DNA of 64,000 nt from Tieghemiomyces parasiticus (GCA_027575765.1 JANBPT010000011.1:62001-126000); one strand, 5' to 3'; counted from the stretch's first letter, positions 50,062 through 60,840 are shown. Program-made: numbers and translations. The notes: generated by a model from the letters alone, not told the origin.

Positions 50062-51105
50062 ATGAAGGTCACTCAGGCTATTACTCTATTGGGCGCCGCC
50101 CTGCTTGGCAGTGCTGTTATCGCCGGCGCCTCGCCTCACAAGAAGTGCCGCGCTAAGCAGGCCAGCATCGCCGACTCCGTGTCGGTCCCCGTCCCCACCG
50201 GTACCGCGTCCGTGGGTGTCGCCCCTGCGCCCTCCAGCTCGAACGCCTCCTCCGATGACACCACCGGTCGTGCCCTGGCTGGCCTCAACTACAACGCCCG
50301 CCGCGCCGACGGGTCGTGCCCCACCCTGGAGGATGTAAAGAGTGACCTGGACTTCCTCGCCGGAACCGTGAGCAAGAATTTCCGCATCTATAGTCTGACG
50401 GACTGCCAGCAGGGTGAACTCCTCCTGAACGCCGTCAAGGACACTGACTACAAGATTCTCCTCGGAATGTGGGTGGGAAAGGATGTTAACGCGGTCAATG
50501 CTGAGATTGCCGAGCTGACCCGCTTGGCTCAGACCCATACCGCCTTGTTCAACGGGACCGTGTCGGGTGTCGTCGTGGGCAGCGAGGCCATCTACCGTAA
50601 GGATGTGGACGAGGCCACTCTGGTCAGCTACGTTAACCGCTCCCGGGACGCCCTCCGCCAGGTCGGCATCTCCGCGCCCGTCACCTCTGCCGAGACCTAC
50701 AACGTCATTGATGCCGGTCTGGTCAATGCTGTTGACTTTGTCACCATGAACGCCTTCCCCTTCTGGGAGAACAAGACCATTGACGAAGCCTCCGGCGTGT
50801 TTTTCACCCACCTCGATCACGTCAAGGGCCTGGCGGGCGACAAGACCGTCGTTGTCGGTGAAACCGGCTGGCCTACCGCCGGCGGCAACTACGGCCCGGG
50901 CGTTCCGTCCCTGGAAAACTTCAAGACTTACCTCGGCCAGTTTGTGTGCGAGGCCAAGAAGCGTGACCTCCAGTACTACTGGTTCGCGGCCTTCGATGAG
51001 CCCTGGAAGGCTGACGAGCACACCATCGGCGTCGAGCCCAACTGGGGCCTGACCACCTCCGACCGTCGTACCTGGAAGATCGACGGTCCTTTCTACCAGT
51101 GCTAA
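50062..51105 (+). CDS. Secreted GH17 family beta-1,3-glucanase/glucanosyltransferase
   Basis: This single-exon 347-residue protein has a signal peptide (MKVTQAITLLGAALLGSAVIAGA), a Ser/Pro/Thr-rich linker (about 38-68) and a GH17 TIM-barrel domain (about 72-347). The predicted acid/base is Glu175 in VVVGSEAIYR and the nucleophile is Glu267 in VVVGETGWPTAGG. Family knowledge suggests hydrolysis or remodelling of wall beta-1,3-glucan, as with Scw4/Scw10/Bgl2-type proteins. There is no GPI signal; it ends in GPFYQC, so it is probably soluble or wall-associated. I chose the ATG at 50062 because the signal peptide starts there, rather than an upstream in-frame ATG at 50008. Codons are strongly C-ending, much more than in neighbours, suggesting high expression. 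A polyadenylation signal follows. Confidence 0.94.
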   Translation: MKVTQAITLLGAALLGSAVIAGASPHKKCRAKQASIADSVSVPVPTGTASVGVAPAPSSSNASSDDTTGRALAGLNYNARRADGSCPTLEDVKSDLDFLAGTVSKNFRIYSLTDCQQGELLLNAVKDTDYKILLGMWVGKDVNAVNAEIAELTRLAQTHTALFNGTVSGVVVGSEAIYRKDVDEATLVSYVNRSRDALRQVGISAPVTSAETYNVIDAGLVNAVDFVTMNAFPFWENKTIDEASGVFFTHLDHVKGLAGDKTVVVGETGWPTAGGNYGPGVPSLENFKTYLGQFVCEAKKRDLQYYWFAAFDEPWKADEHTIGVEPNWGLTTSDRRTWKIDGPFYQC

Positions 51106-51178
51106 AAGTTACCTGTCTGACCTGTACTTTGAAAACTTAAGCTTTTAGTACTGACTTGGCTGTGACTTTGGTAACACA

Positions 51179-51184
51179 AATAAA
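51179..51184 (+). terminator. Polyadenylation signal of the GH17 gene
   Basis: AATAAA, 74 nt after the stop codon, followed by TTTAATGTAATC. Confidence 0.6.
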
Positions 51185-51874
51185 CTTTAATGTAATCAGC
51201 TTTACTGGTACTGCAATGCGGGATAGCTAGTGCCTTGCTTATCGATGATAGTGGGGAAAGTAAGTGGAGGCTAGCGGATTATTACTTTTGGTGTGGCGGG
51301 GAGGTTTGGGAAGCTGCCTTTAGGACTGACCTCCATGATACCACCACCCCTTACCATAACAACTGCGTTCTGCAGGCCACCAGACCCACTGCGTTGATGT
51401 CGAGTACCCCCCCTCCAAGAGGAGGGCTTGAAGAAGGGCTGGGGACGACCCCGATCCATCTCTCTCCTCCCGTTTGCTCTTTTATAATTTTAATTTGTCT
51501 TGGAGTCCCGTGCCCCGATCCATCCGCTTTCCTCTCATCTACTTTCCTTCTCTCGTTTGGCCCTCCTTCGTTGAGTACGCATCACTAGTGCCCAACACAC
51601 CCCATCGGAAATGGTGTAAAAAGTATAGCGCTCGGGGGAGAGTTGTGGTGCTGGGCCCTGATGAAGGGCAAGGAGAGGAGGATATACAAAAAACAAACAA
51701 ACTGGGAGGGGTGGTCCCTGGAGAAACCCGACCAGCGACAAGTGCGGTACGTGACAACGGGGATGCGCCCTTGCGGCAAAGATAGTGTGGTAGGCGTAAA
51801 CTAAAAGGAGAACTGACCGTTAAGCTCAGACTTAGACGGGGATCGATGATTTGAATGATGACTCTCGTTGGGGG

Positions 51875-52350
51875 AAACTTCCCCAGAGGAAAACTACGCC
51901 TAGTAGCCAAGCATACTAAAGACTTATCAACGAAAAGAACCTACAAATGAACTGAAGGGTCATGTCGAAAACTGGTTGTTGGTGATTCAAGCTACCATTT
52001 ATTGCGTAGCGACCCCGGAGGGACTTCTACACTGGAAGGATGTCCTGCATCCTTCGTCACAGCTATGGCTTGGGCTAGGAGGGAACCCCAGGGACGACAG
52101 CGAGAGGCGGGGCTGGCGCCCAGGCGGAATACTAAGGTAGCTGCGAGGTTGCCGAGTCTATAAAGGAAGAAGACTGATGGAAGGTAGGCCCTAAGAGGAT
52201 GGAGGCAGAGACGCCTGTCAAGGAGAAAGCGACGGCTAACGGATCAGGGGGGTTGGCGTCACTAGAAAAGGGTAACAGGTACATGGAATAATATAATATA
52301 AGTAGAGAAATAGACGGTAATGCAACGGCTAATCGGATCAGTGGTTTAGG
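51875..52350 (-). repeat. Dispersed repeat family, copy A
   Basis: Read on the minus strand, this aligns to copy B at 57013-57466. The core 51990-52260 matches B 57105-57375 over 271 nt with a single mismatch and no gap by eye. Outside the core the homology continues at clearly lower identity. The core holds CTACGCAATAAATGG near its end and a 7-bp hairpin (GAAGGAT/ATCCTTC). I see no terminal inverted repeat, target-site duplication or poly-A tail, so the class of element is unknown. Confidence 0.88.
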
Positions 52351-52609
52351 GCATGGCAGATGCAATCTATCCCCTCTAGATACTGCGACGAACCATATGG
52401 TTATCAAGTATATCTGATATAGTGATCACCGCTTCCTCTTAGAGAGCCAGTAGCTACCAAAAGTAGTTAAGTAGACATTCCAGGTGGGCGCACTAAGTTG
52501 AAGCGAGAGCGGCTGAGGAAATGCCAGTACCAGTCCCAGTTTAATACATATTTTAAGCACGACAGGGAAGTGGGTCTAATCAGCGAGACCGAGGAAGCAA
52601 AGTGCAGAG

Positions 52610-54654
52610 CTACCCGGAAATAGCTTGGTAGGCCTTCGATAGCTGACCAGCCCAGGTGGCCATGGCGTTGTCCAGTACGGCGGTTGACGGGCTACGGATG
52701 GCCGGAGGGGGGTTGGGTCGGTATAGTATTCAAATAAACTTAGGTGCAGATTAGTTGCCAAGTTTTCTATAGACATGGCCACATGGTGGTAAGCTTATTG
52801 AACAAGGTGGTCATCCGCCAGATCTGAAAGGGGGGAGGGTGCACTACCTACCGCTGAGTAGTTTCGAACGTTCCGTTGACTTGATTGATATAGCCGTCGA
52901 GCTTTCCGTCGCAGATGAGGACCACGAGCAGGTTCTGTACGACCGCCTCGGTTGTGTTCAATGACTGCATGGGGGAAATGTGTAAGTAGGGGAGGGAGAA
53001 GAGAAGCAAGGAGGGCAGGTCAAAGTGGTGAGCGTAATTGAGCCGAATTGGCAAGGATCGCGCTTGCGAGGGAGGCGGTGAGGCAACGGGCAGGTCGAAG
53101 CTGCCCAAGCCGGCCGTAAACTGACCCATGTAATAGCAATGGGAGTGCCTTACCTCGGCCAGGAATGCCATGTCGACGCAGGTGTACGGCTTGACGGTGT
53201 TCACCAGGACTTGGGATCGGATGCTGCGTACCACGCCATCCATATGCTTGCGGACGAATGGGTCGGCCATAATACTCTTCTCGTGAGCTGGTTCGCAGGG
53301 CAATTTTCGAGAGGAAAAAGGGTAGGCCAAGGTGAGATCAACGTGGAAACTGCGCGTTTCTGTCGTCCAAGTTCAGACATAGCCTTGTGGGCTGGTAGGC
53401 ATAGGGGTGGCCCGGGAAACAACTCTGAACCGGGTTTATCCTACCTCGAAAGTGGCGCTCGAATTCGTTAATCTCGTGCTTCTGGTACGCCGCCACCAAG
53501 TTGGTCATCGCCACCACCTCAGGGTCGTTTTTGTAGCTGCATTGATAGGTAATAAGTGGCATGAGATCATGGCCCTAATTAATAGGGGTACCCAGATAGG
53601 ATGTGTCCAGGTCTGCCTCTAGCGACCTCAGACCAATGCCTCGGATCCCATTACCATCACTATGGCTCCATGGTTGTACTTACGGCTTGGTCTCAGGCGA
53701 CGCGAAGGGGTCAATCTGGGACTCGGACAGCATACTGGCCAGTACAAGGTATTTGAGCACCTGGATGCGCTGAGGGCTCCCAGCTTCGTCGTAGTTCTTG
53801 AACGACTCGAAAAAGTCCGTCTGGGCCCGGGCCCAGTTCCTCTCGTCCATGTACATCTTGCCACCGCATTCGTAGATCGTGCCCATGATTCGGGGGTGCG
53901 GAATGGCCGATCGGACTTGTACGCAACGGCGGTACGCGTCCTTGAGCTTGGCCGACTGTTGGGTTGCAGTGTACAGCTGGATCTCGAGGGCGTAGGTCTC
54001 CTGGAGAAAGGTACCCCGCAGTTGGTCGTCGTCGCCCTTGAGGTTACTACCACGGCCACCCGCTGTGGGTTGGGTCGGGTCGGTGCCGCCTTCGCAGACT
54101 GTGCGCAACTCCTGTAGGACCCCGGCTAGCTTGCTGTAGGTCTGCAGGGCCAACCACAGCCGGGCCAACTTGAGGTTAGTGCGGATCCAAAGCCGCTCGT
54201 TATGGGTGGATTCCAGGGCGCGAAGCGTAGTAGCGTAAAACCGTTCCATGAGGCTGGCTTCGTCGCCGCCGGTGTGGGAGACTGCTGACACCCGATCGAG
54301 GATCCCGTTGATACTCTTTTCGCTGTAGTTGCGGGTCACGGCCGACGCGGTGTAGTTGAATAGACGTTCGTAGCAAGCGAGGGCCTGGTCGACATCACCC
54401 GTGGCGGTATACAATTTAATGAGCTGCTTGAGGGCCTTAAACCCCCACTCGGTGGGTTCCGCTTCGGCCGTCAGAAGGGCTTCAAATTCAACGATGGCTG
54501 GTTGCCGCCCTTCGTCTTTGAGGCCTTTGGCCCGATAGTAAGCATTCTCCAGGGCTATACTGGGGTCGTCAGCCGTGGCGTCTTGGTCATCGTCGTCCTC
54601 ATAGTCAAAGTCGTAGTCCTCATCTTCGAGCATAAAGTCATCGTCATCGGACAT
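52610..54654 (-). CDS. csn2: COP9 signalosome subunit 2
   Basis: Five exons (54654-53684, 53536-53445, 53287-53154, 52964-52852, 52691-52610) give 463 residues; human CSN2 has 443. All introns are GT-AG (147, 157, 189 and 160 nt). CSN2 is a PCI-domain scaffold of the COP9 signalosome, which removes Nedd8 from cullin-RING ligases. The acidic N-terminus ([20 protein letters not shown]) is the family hallmark. TPR-like helices follow, then across the first junction the conserved [19 protein letters not shown], then [25 protein letters not shown] in the PCI domain. The last, 27-codon exon restores the C-terminal helix (ALDKW-like [12 protein letters not shown]). Without it the frame stops at TTQR, so a short prediction here would be wrong. 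The start is the ATG directly before the acidic block. It lies 3' of, and on the same strand as, the Ind1 gene. Confidence 0.95.
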
Positions 54655-55057
54655 GGTGATACAATTGGCGGGAATTGGTAAGTGAAAGGAATTCAGTGAG
54701 ACCAGTGACCCTGTGTCGAAATGAAGGTGGTGAATGGGCAGGGTAAGGTAAGGCAAGCCAAGCTAAATGGTACTGCGGAGCCTCGTAAGAAAAGGCGTAG
54801 TGACGAGTTCCAACGGAATGCCTAAAATCACTGGGCTGGCCAACTAATCAGACAGCCTATTCTCTCACCCTGAGACCTGCTTCCAAATGGACTGCGGAAA
54901 ATGATCAGGGCCAGAAACTTTTAGCTTCCCTGTATTGTGTACTTTTCTGTTCTCTTCTGTAATTATCCAGCTGCTAAGAGCGCCCCGGGGGTCTGTTTCG
55001 CTACAGCTTACATTCATCTTTTAGCGCTCGTAGACATGCTATGTTTAGTAGGGTAAG
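54655..55057. other. Intergenic region, Ind1 3' end to CSN2 start, 0.4 kb
   Basis: Both genes are on the minus strand, so this short space holds the Ind1 3' UTR and the CSN2 promoter. I see no TATA box, as is common for housekeeping genes. Confidence 0.6.
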
Positions 55058-56433
55058 TTACTCCTTTGCTTCGCTCTGCTCTTGTAGACCAGATAGAATG
55101 GTGCGGGCCAAAGTTCGATAGACCTGTGCCTCGGGGCCTTTGGGGTGACTGACAGTAATGGGCACACCCTCATCAGCGGCGGTACAGATACCGGCATCCA
55201 ACGGGATGCGGCCAACCAGTGGGATCCCCATTCGGTCTGCGGCCTGCTGTCCGCTGTCGGTTCCGAATATATGGGTAGATTGTTCGCATTTGGGGCATAC
55301 AAAATAACTCATATTCTGCACGAGACCCAGGACGGGGATATCGACCTTACGGAACATGTTGACACCGCGGCGCGCGTCCATCAGCGACAGTTCTTGCGGC
55401 GTGGTGATGATCAGGGCGCCTGAAATTAAGAGAAGCGTAGGATGAGTGTGTGTCATTCAGGTTCTTAGTGCGGAAGGTGCTGATAGCAAGCAATACATTT
55501 TTTTTGACTTCTGCGGGCGGGACCCTTTGCAGCCCCGTTAGGATAATTAGGCACGCATTCGGGTTGGCTGTGAAGAAAACCTACCGGACACGGGTATTAG
55601 CTGACCGATGCTGAGCTGCACGTCGCCAGTCCCGGGCGGCATGTCGACGACCAAGATGTCGAGGGGGTCCCAGGCCACCTGGTAGAGTAGCTGCTGAACG
55701 GCTTTCATAACCTGAAGAGAAAGGAATGGGTTGGTTGGGATGTAAGCGATATGGAAGAAACCGAGTGCCAAGGGGATTGATAGTTTTTAAAGATTAGCCA
55801 TTTTCCATTAAAGCGTTTAAAAGGGGGACAGGAGGGGGCCTTCTGTTCACAATCTATATGCACATGATCCCTTGGCCAAGACAGCACTATCCCATAAAAA
55901 AATTCCCCACTTACCATAAGTCCACGCCACACGACAGGGTCCTCGTTACCGACCAGAAAGCCCATCGACATACACTGGATACCGTAGTTGGTCAGCGGCA
56001 CGAGCTGACCACCCTCACTGGATACTTCGGGCTCACCGCGGAGGTTCATGAGCCGGGGGAGGGACGGGCCAAAGATATCGGCGTCCAGGACACCCACCCG
56101 CCGATGCTCCTGTGCCAAAGCTACGGCCAGATTCACAGCCGTTGTGGACTTGCCAACTCCGCCTTTCCCGGACGACACAAGAAGAACGTGCCGCACGTTG
56201 GGTATAGCTCGCTTGGCTGGGAGGCCACGTTGCATGCGAGGCAAAGTAGGCGCCACGCCGCCGCTTGGTCGGGGTCGAGCCGGGGGAATACCCAGCGGAT
56301 TGTCGTGGCCGGACCTCCCTACCACTGATCGCGTAAAGGGTCGGACATGGGTAGCCGCCGGGGATACGGATCCTAGAAAGAATGGGCGAAGGGTGGTGCA
56401 TGCGCGCCGGGCGCTCAAATAAGGGAATGGCAT
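55058..56433 (-). CDS. ind1: Mitochondrial complex I Fe-S assembly factor Ind1/NUBPL
   Basis: Three exons (56433-55915, 55711-55585, 55419-55058) give 335 residues; human NUBPL has 319. Introns are 203 and 165 nt, both GT-AG. Ind1 is a P-loop ATPase of the Mrp/Nbp35 group that delivers 4Fe-4S clusters to respiratory complex I in the matrix. The first 60 residues are rich in Arg, Ser and Ala with almost no acidic residues, as in a mitochondrial presequence. The family motif [14 protein letters not shown] is at about 67-80, the deviant Walker A KGGVGKST at about 90-97, DMPPGTGD at about 196-203, and the cluster-binding CPKC at 257-260. Its presence implies that this fungus keeps a conventional complex I, unlike Saccharomyces. 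Confidence 0.95.
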
Positions 56434-57636
56434 GGTGGTTGGTGGATCGCTTGGTCAGACCTCGGAATAGTTCACCCACAGGGCTGCAGGTGCCTCATCA
56501 GTAGCGATGTTAGGAGGCCTAGAGGATCGATAAGTGGTGACGACACTTCAAATGCGCTGTCGGGTGTAAATTACTATAGCCGTTAGCTTAAATTATTGGA
56601 AGTCGCAGTTCGCAAACAATGATAGTTGGTTACTGGTTCACATGAGCCAGTTCAGACTGTTGAACTACGTTACCCTCCACTTCGTCACAGTTGAGAAATC
56701 TGAACCCAGCGGTTTCTACAATGCTAGGTTGGGCAAATGTAGGCATCCGGTTGACAATCAACTAGCTCGTCACCTTAAAGTTGCGGAACAGTATGTCAGC
56801 TAAGCTCTAAGAGAGGCAGTGGCAACACACTGACTTGCCTGTTAGCCACGTGGAACTGATATTATCCCAGGAGCTTCTTCGATGATGCATAATAACGGGA
56901 CTACCATTAGGTTGATTGTGATTTTACTAAAAAAGAATACACAATAAGAATAACTGGGCATCAGACGCAGCCGTGTGATTAGGTCAATTGGTGGGGCTAT
57001 GGGGATTGTCACGCTCTCAACTACTGATCCGATCAGCTGTGGCATCTCCACCCCGTTCTCTACCTATATTATATTATTCCATATACTTGTTACCTTTTTC
57101 TAGTGACGCCAACCCTCCTGATCCGTTAGCCGTCGCTTTCTCCTTGACAGGCGTCTCTGCCTCCATCCTCTTAGGGCCTACCTTCCATCAGTCTTCTTCC
57201 TTTATAGACTCGGCAACCTCGCAGCTACCTTAGTATTCCGCCTGGGCGCCAGCCCCGCCTCTCGCTGTCGTCCCTGGGGTTCCCTCCTAGCCCAAGCCAT
57301 AGCTGTGACGAAGGATGCAGGACATCCTTCCAGTGTAGAAGTCCCTCCGGGGTCGCTACGCAATAAATGGTAGCTGTTCACACGCACGCAACCGCTTTCA
57401 TCATTCAGCACTTCGTTTGTAAGTCTTTAGTTCTTTTGGTTATTAACCGTAGTTTCCTCTGAGGTAGTAATTTACCGTACGACAAATTATCTCTCCATTG
57501 AATCGATAATACATCGCTCTACTGACACAGAAGTAAAATTAATGGGCCCAACTCAACATTCCACGAGAAATACAAGAAATGGTGAAAAGAGTAGCATCCC
57601 TACCCTTAATAGGGCCAATGCATACTAGCCATCAAA
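56434..57636. other. Intergenic region containing repeat copy B
   Basis: This lies upstream of Ind1 and downstream of the P450 gene. Repeat copy B fills 57013-57466. No TATA box is evident for Ind1. Confidence 0.65.
57013..57466 (+). repeat. Dispersed repeat family, copy B
   Basis: This is in inverted orientation relative to copy A, about 4.7 kb away. The core 57105-57375 is near-identical to copy A. The left arm (57013-57104) and right arm (57376-57466) are homologous to A and C but diverged. A frame of 81 codons (56988-57233) is open through the left arm and part of the core; the corresponding frame in A is also open. Confidence 0.88.
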
Positions 57637-59551
57637 CTAGCTTAAAAGTTCTGGCGTACGAGGAGTAAATTTGACTCGGAACTCATTATCCTTGACGTGT
57701 AGCATGACGTGCTCGGAGGGTTCCAAATCGGCAAAGCGGGGCTCAGCGAATTCCCAATGGAAGTGACGGATAAGGTTAGCGATGGTGACATGGATCTCCA
57801 TTAAGGCGAGGTTGCGACCGATACAGGCGCGAGGACCTGATAGGAACGACAGGGTACCCACTTTGCACCCCGGGTCCATTTCGGCTTCAGGAGCCAACCA
57901 GCGCTCGGGGACAAACTCCTCTGGCTGGCTCCACATAAGCGGGGAACGGTTGATGGCGTAGGGCGAGAAGCTGACGGTACAACCCGCGGGGAGGAAGTGT
58001 TCACCGGTGGTTAGACCGCCCTTGGGCACGACGCGGGCGAGGCTGGAAGCGACCGGCGGGTAGACACGAAGACTCTCCTGGATTACGGCGGTGAGGTACG
58101 GGAGACGGGCCTTGACGTGGTCGTACTCAATGATATCCGACTCATTGGCCGCATGGAGCGGGAACTCCGTGAGGACTTCATTGATTACGCGCTCGCCGCA
58201 GCTTGGGTGACGGAGGATAGCGTAGACGGTCCAACAGAGAGCGAGGCTGGTGGTATCGGTTCCGGCCACCATTTGGACGATGGCTTCGCTGGCAACCTGC
58301 TCAGTGTTAAGGTTGGCGCCGGTTTCGGGGTCCTGTGCGTCCAACATGATCTGAAGGACATCTTGGGGGACCTCCACTTTAGGGTCCGAGCGATCCAGAG
58401 TAGCTAGGTAGGCCTGGCGCTCGCGAATTTTGCGAAGGGCCAGGGCCACAACGTTCCGTTTGCTCAAGTAGCCCTGGTGGACCATGGGCAGGTAAGGCAC
58501 GGGCTTGTCTTTGAGAAAAGAAAAGGTACGTGTGATAACCATGTAACGCAGCAGGCTGCCGAACCAGCCAAACACCTCGCTGTCATTGTCCTGAATCAGG
58601 TTCAGGGACTCGCCGAAAGCTAAGCGCATGATGACGTCCTACATTAGGGGACAATGAGGGAGAGGAAGAGCGGCAGAGGGTTTCAGTTGGCATCGGTCAT
58701 TACAGGGGAACTCCGCTGCGATACACTATCGAAGATGAATCCAGAGTGGCTAGCGCTTAGCTCCTCGGCCTTATAGCAATACCGGCAACTTACAAAGGTG
58801 AGGCCTAAGAACTCGGTGCTGAGGTTCACGCTAAACGGCTGACCATTTTGGGCCAGTGCATGGAATTTGGCGAGCAAGGGACGGGTCCCGGCCCCAGTGA
58901 TGGTCTCCTCCATACGGCGTAGAGTGGGCCAAGTGAAAGCCGGCATGAGCAGGCGCTTGCGCTGGCGGTGGAAGTCCGGGTCGGCGGTGGTGAAAATATT
59001 GGGCAGGAGAACTTGAAAGATATCGCGATATTTGGCGGCCGGTTTGCGGTACCGGTGGGTAGAAAGCAGCTCCTTGGCCAGCTTCCCATCGCTGATGCTC
59101 ACCATGCGAGTCCCCATACGGATGACGGGGCCATACTGCAGGTGGCGCTCGTGGATGACCTGATAGTTCTTATCTGAGAAGAGGCGAAAGTAAAAGTCGA
59201 AGCTACCCAGTCCGGCAAACCAGGGCCCGGGGACTTTGGCTGTAGGCGAGAATTTCCACTTGTATAAGGTCTGTTTGGTGGTGAGGGAGGCAGAGTTGGT
59301 AGAAAAGATGAGGTAGACGGGATTAGTGGCGACTTTTTAGGGAGTCCCGACTAGCCAAAATCCTGTAGCGCAGGCGGCATGGAACGGTGTGCAGTAGAGC
59401 ATGAGTATCACGCTGGGGAAGTTAATCAGGGCCATACCGTGAACATCCAGCGGGTGAAAAGGAGGAGGGCGACCCAACGGAATAGGGTCAGCGCGTCGAG
59501 GCTCGCGACATCGACGCCGGCGAGGGAGAGTAGCTTAGTGAAGAGCCCCAT
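57637..59551 (-). CDS. Microsomal cytochrome P450 monooxygenase
   Basis: Three exons (59551-59438, 59270-58794, 58638-57637) give 530 residues, a normal length. Both introns are GT-AG and fall between codons. An N-terminal anchor (about 19-35) implies insertion in the endoplasmic reticulum, followed by a Pro-rich hinge (KVPGPWFAGLGSF). Catalytic landmarks are the I-helix AGTDTTS (322-328), the K-helix ESLR (385-388), FVPERW (439-444) and the heme-binding FLSGPRACIG with Cys469 as axial ligand. It should oxidise a lipophilic substrate with electrons from P450 reductase. The overall pattern is class E and loosely CYP4-like; the fungal family and substrate cannot be named by eye. The first-exon junction is the least certain part. 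No other secondary-metabolism gene is nearby. Confidence 0.93.
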
Positions 59552-59762
59552 CACGGCGTACGAGTAGGCTCGGAGGGAATTGGTGAAGGGCCTTGGGGGA
59601 GGGACTCAACAGGTCCTGTAAGCGTAGGAACGGTATGTGAGGGAGGCAAGTAGACGAGGACAAACGAAACGGGTCGATCCAGACTCATTCGTGTTAGCAA
59701 TAGTACCGACCGGGAAAGTTTCTCAAGGCGGGTCTAAGCACACTGGCTGCAGGGAGGGCTGG

Positions 59763-59770
59763 TATTTATA
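59763..59770 (-). promoter_or_regulatory. TATA box of the P450 gene
   Basis: TATAAATA on the minus strand, about 212 nt before the ATG at 59551. Confidence 0.6.
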
Positions 59771-60827
59771 GACTTGATTCGAAGGGGTTCCTGTGCATAG
59801 ACTTGTGGTGCGGGGAATGGTAAACGAGGCAACTGGTCCGGCTGAAAAGCGGCATATTATACACCATTCGTTTTTACTCCTCCCTTAACCCTTTCTCTCC
59901 TCCGGCCAAGTCACGGGCCGCTTCTCGAGTGTTGAGTGGTCCAAACGAAGCACCGGCCCGTCCCTAGTCTGGGAAAAAAAACCATGTAGCGATACCTGGT
60001 CAATTCCACCACTCAAGCTCCGACCCATGTGAAGATTGAGTCTGCTTCGAGATAGGCGAAGCTCCAGCCCTGGATGTTCCAAGGCTCGACCTTTTCCACC
60101 TCCTTGGCCCAGTTAAATCCTTGCTACTCTATATGTAGGCTAGTGGTGGCAGGGTCACCGTCCCGCCACTTGCCATCGTGGGGCTTACTAGCGGGCAATC
60201 AGAAGATCCTGATGGTCTGGGCAGGAGAAGCGAAGCCGCGCTGTAAGTATCTCGAGAGTAAGTACACCAGTAATATCTGGACCGAGATTGCACTAGGCGG
60301 CAACGGCTAGATGTACCAAAGGGCATTGTTGTCATTTGGCCTAGTGCCGCTTAACTTCCTTCCTGCCTGTGGAAGGGGTCACTATTGAGCATAACGTATA
60401 GTTAACTTTGATATATATTTTCCAACGCCGCCGAAAAAAAAATGTTTTTAAGGTGCGCACTAAACCAACTTGCATTGGCCATACCACCACCTCCACAAAC
60501 TGTTTCGGTTTGGAAGTGAGATGCTCCACGGGCTCTCGCGGCGCATGGGTATTAGCTGTTCTCCTCTGCCGGACAAACCTTGGCGAGGTCCAGGCAGAAC
60601 TAGAGGACTGCGGAGATATATTAGGGTCTCGGCAAGCCAGGAGAGAAAGTAGCACGAATCAGAAGTGGGGTTGATTCTTATGGGCAGCAAATTAGAAATC
60701 ACTGATCCGGCTCCAGGGTTCCACGACCACCCTCCACGCCAATCCTTAGTTGGACAGTGCTCGTTGGTGAGACCAAATCATAAGGCATCGAGTAATCCCC
60801 GCATGGCTAAAGCCAATCGCCGGTAAT

Positions 60828-60840
60828 CCCCCCCCCCCCC
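60828..60840. repeat. Run of 13 C
   Basis: A long homopolymer in the intergenic region between the P450 and BAR genes. Confidence 0.8.

Larger units (their letters stand above)
51106..52609. other. Convergent intergenic region containing repeat copy A
   Basis: This is the 3'-3' space between the GH17 and CSN2 genes. Copy A of the dispersed repeat takes up about a third of it. The remaining frames are short and unsupported. Confidence 0.65.

Noticed and set aside
50086..51021. Minus-strand frame of 311 codons
   Set aside because: Antisense to the GH17 gene, a consequence of its extreme codon bias.
53662..54117. Plus-strand frame of 151 codons
   Set aside because: Antisense to CSN2 exon 1.
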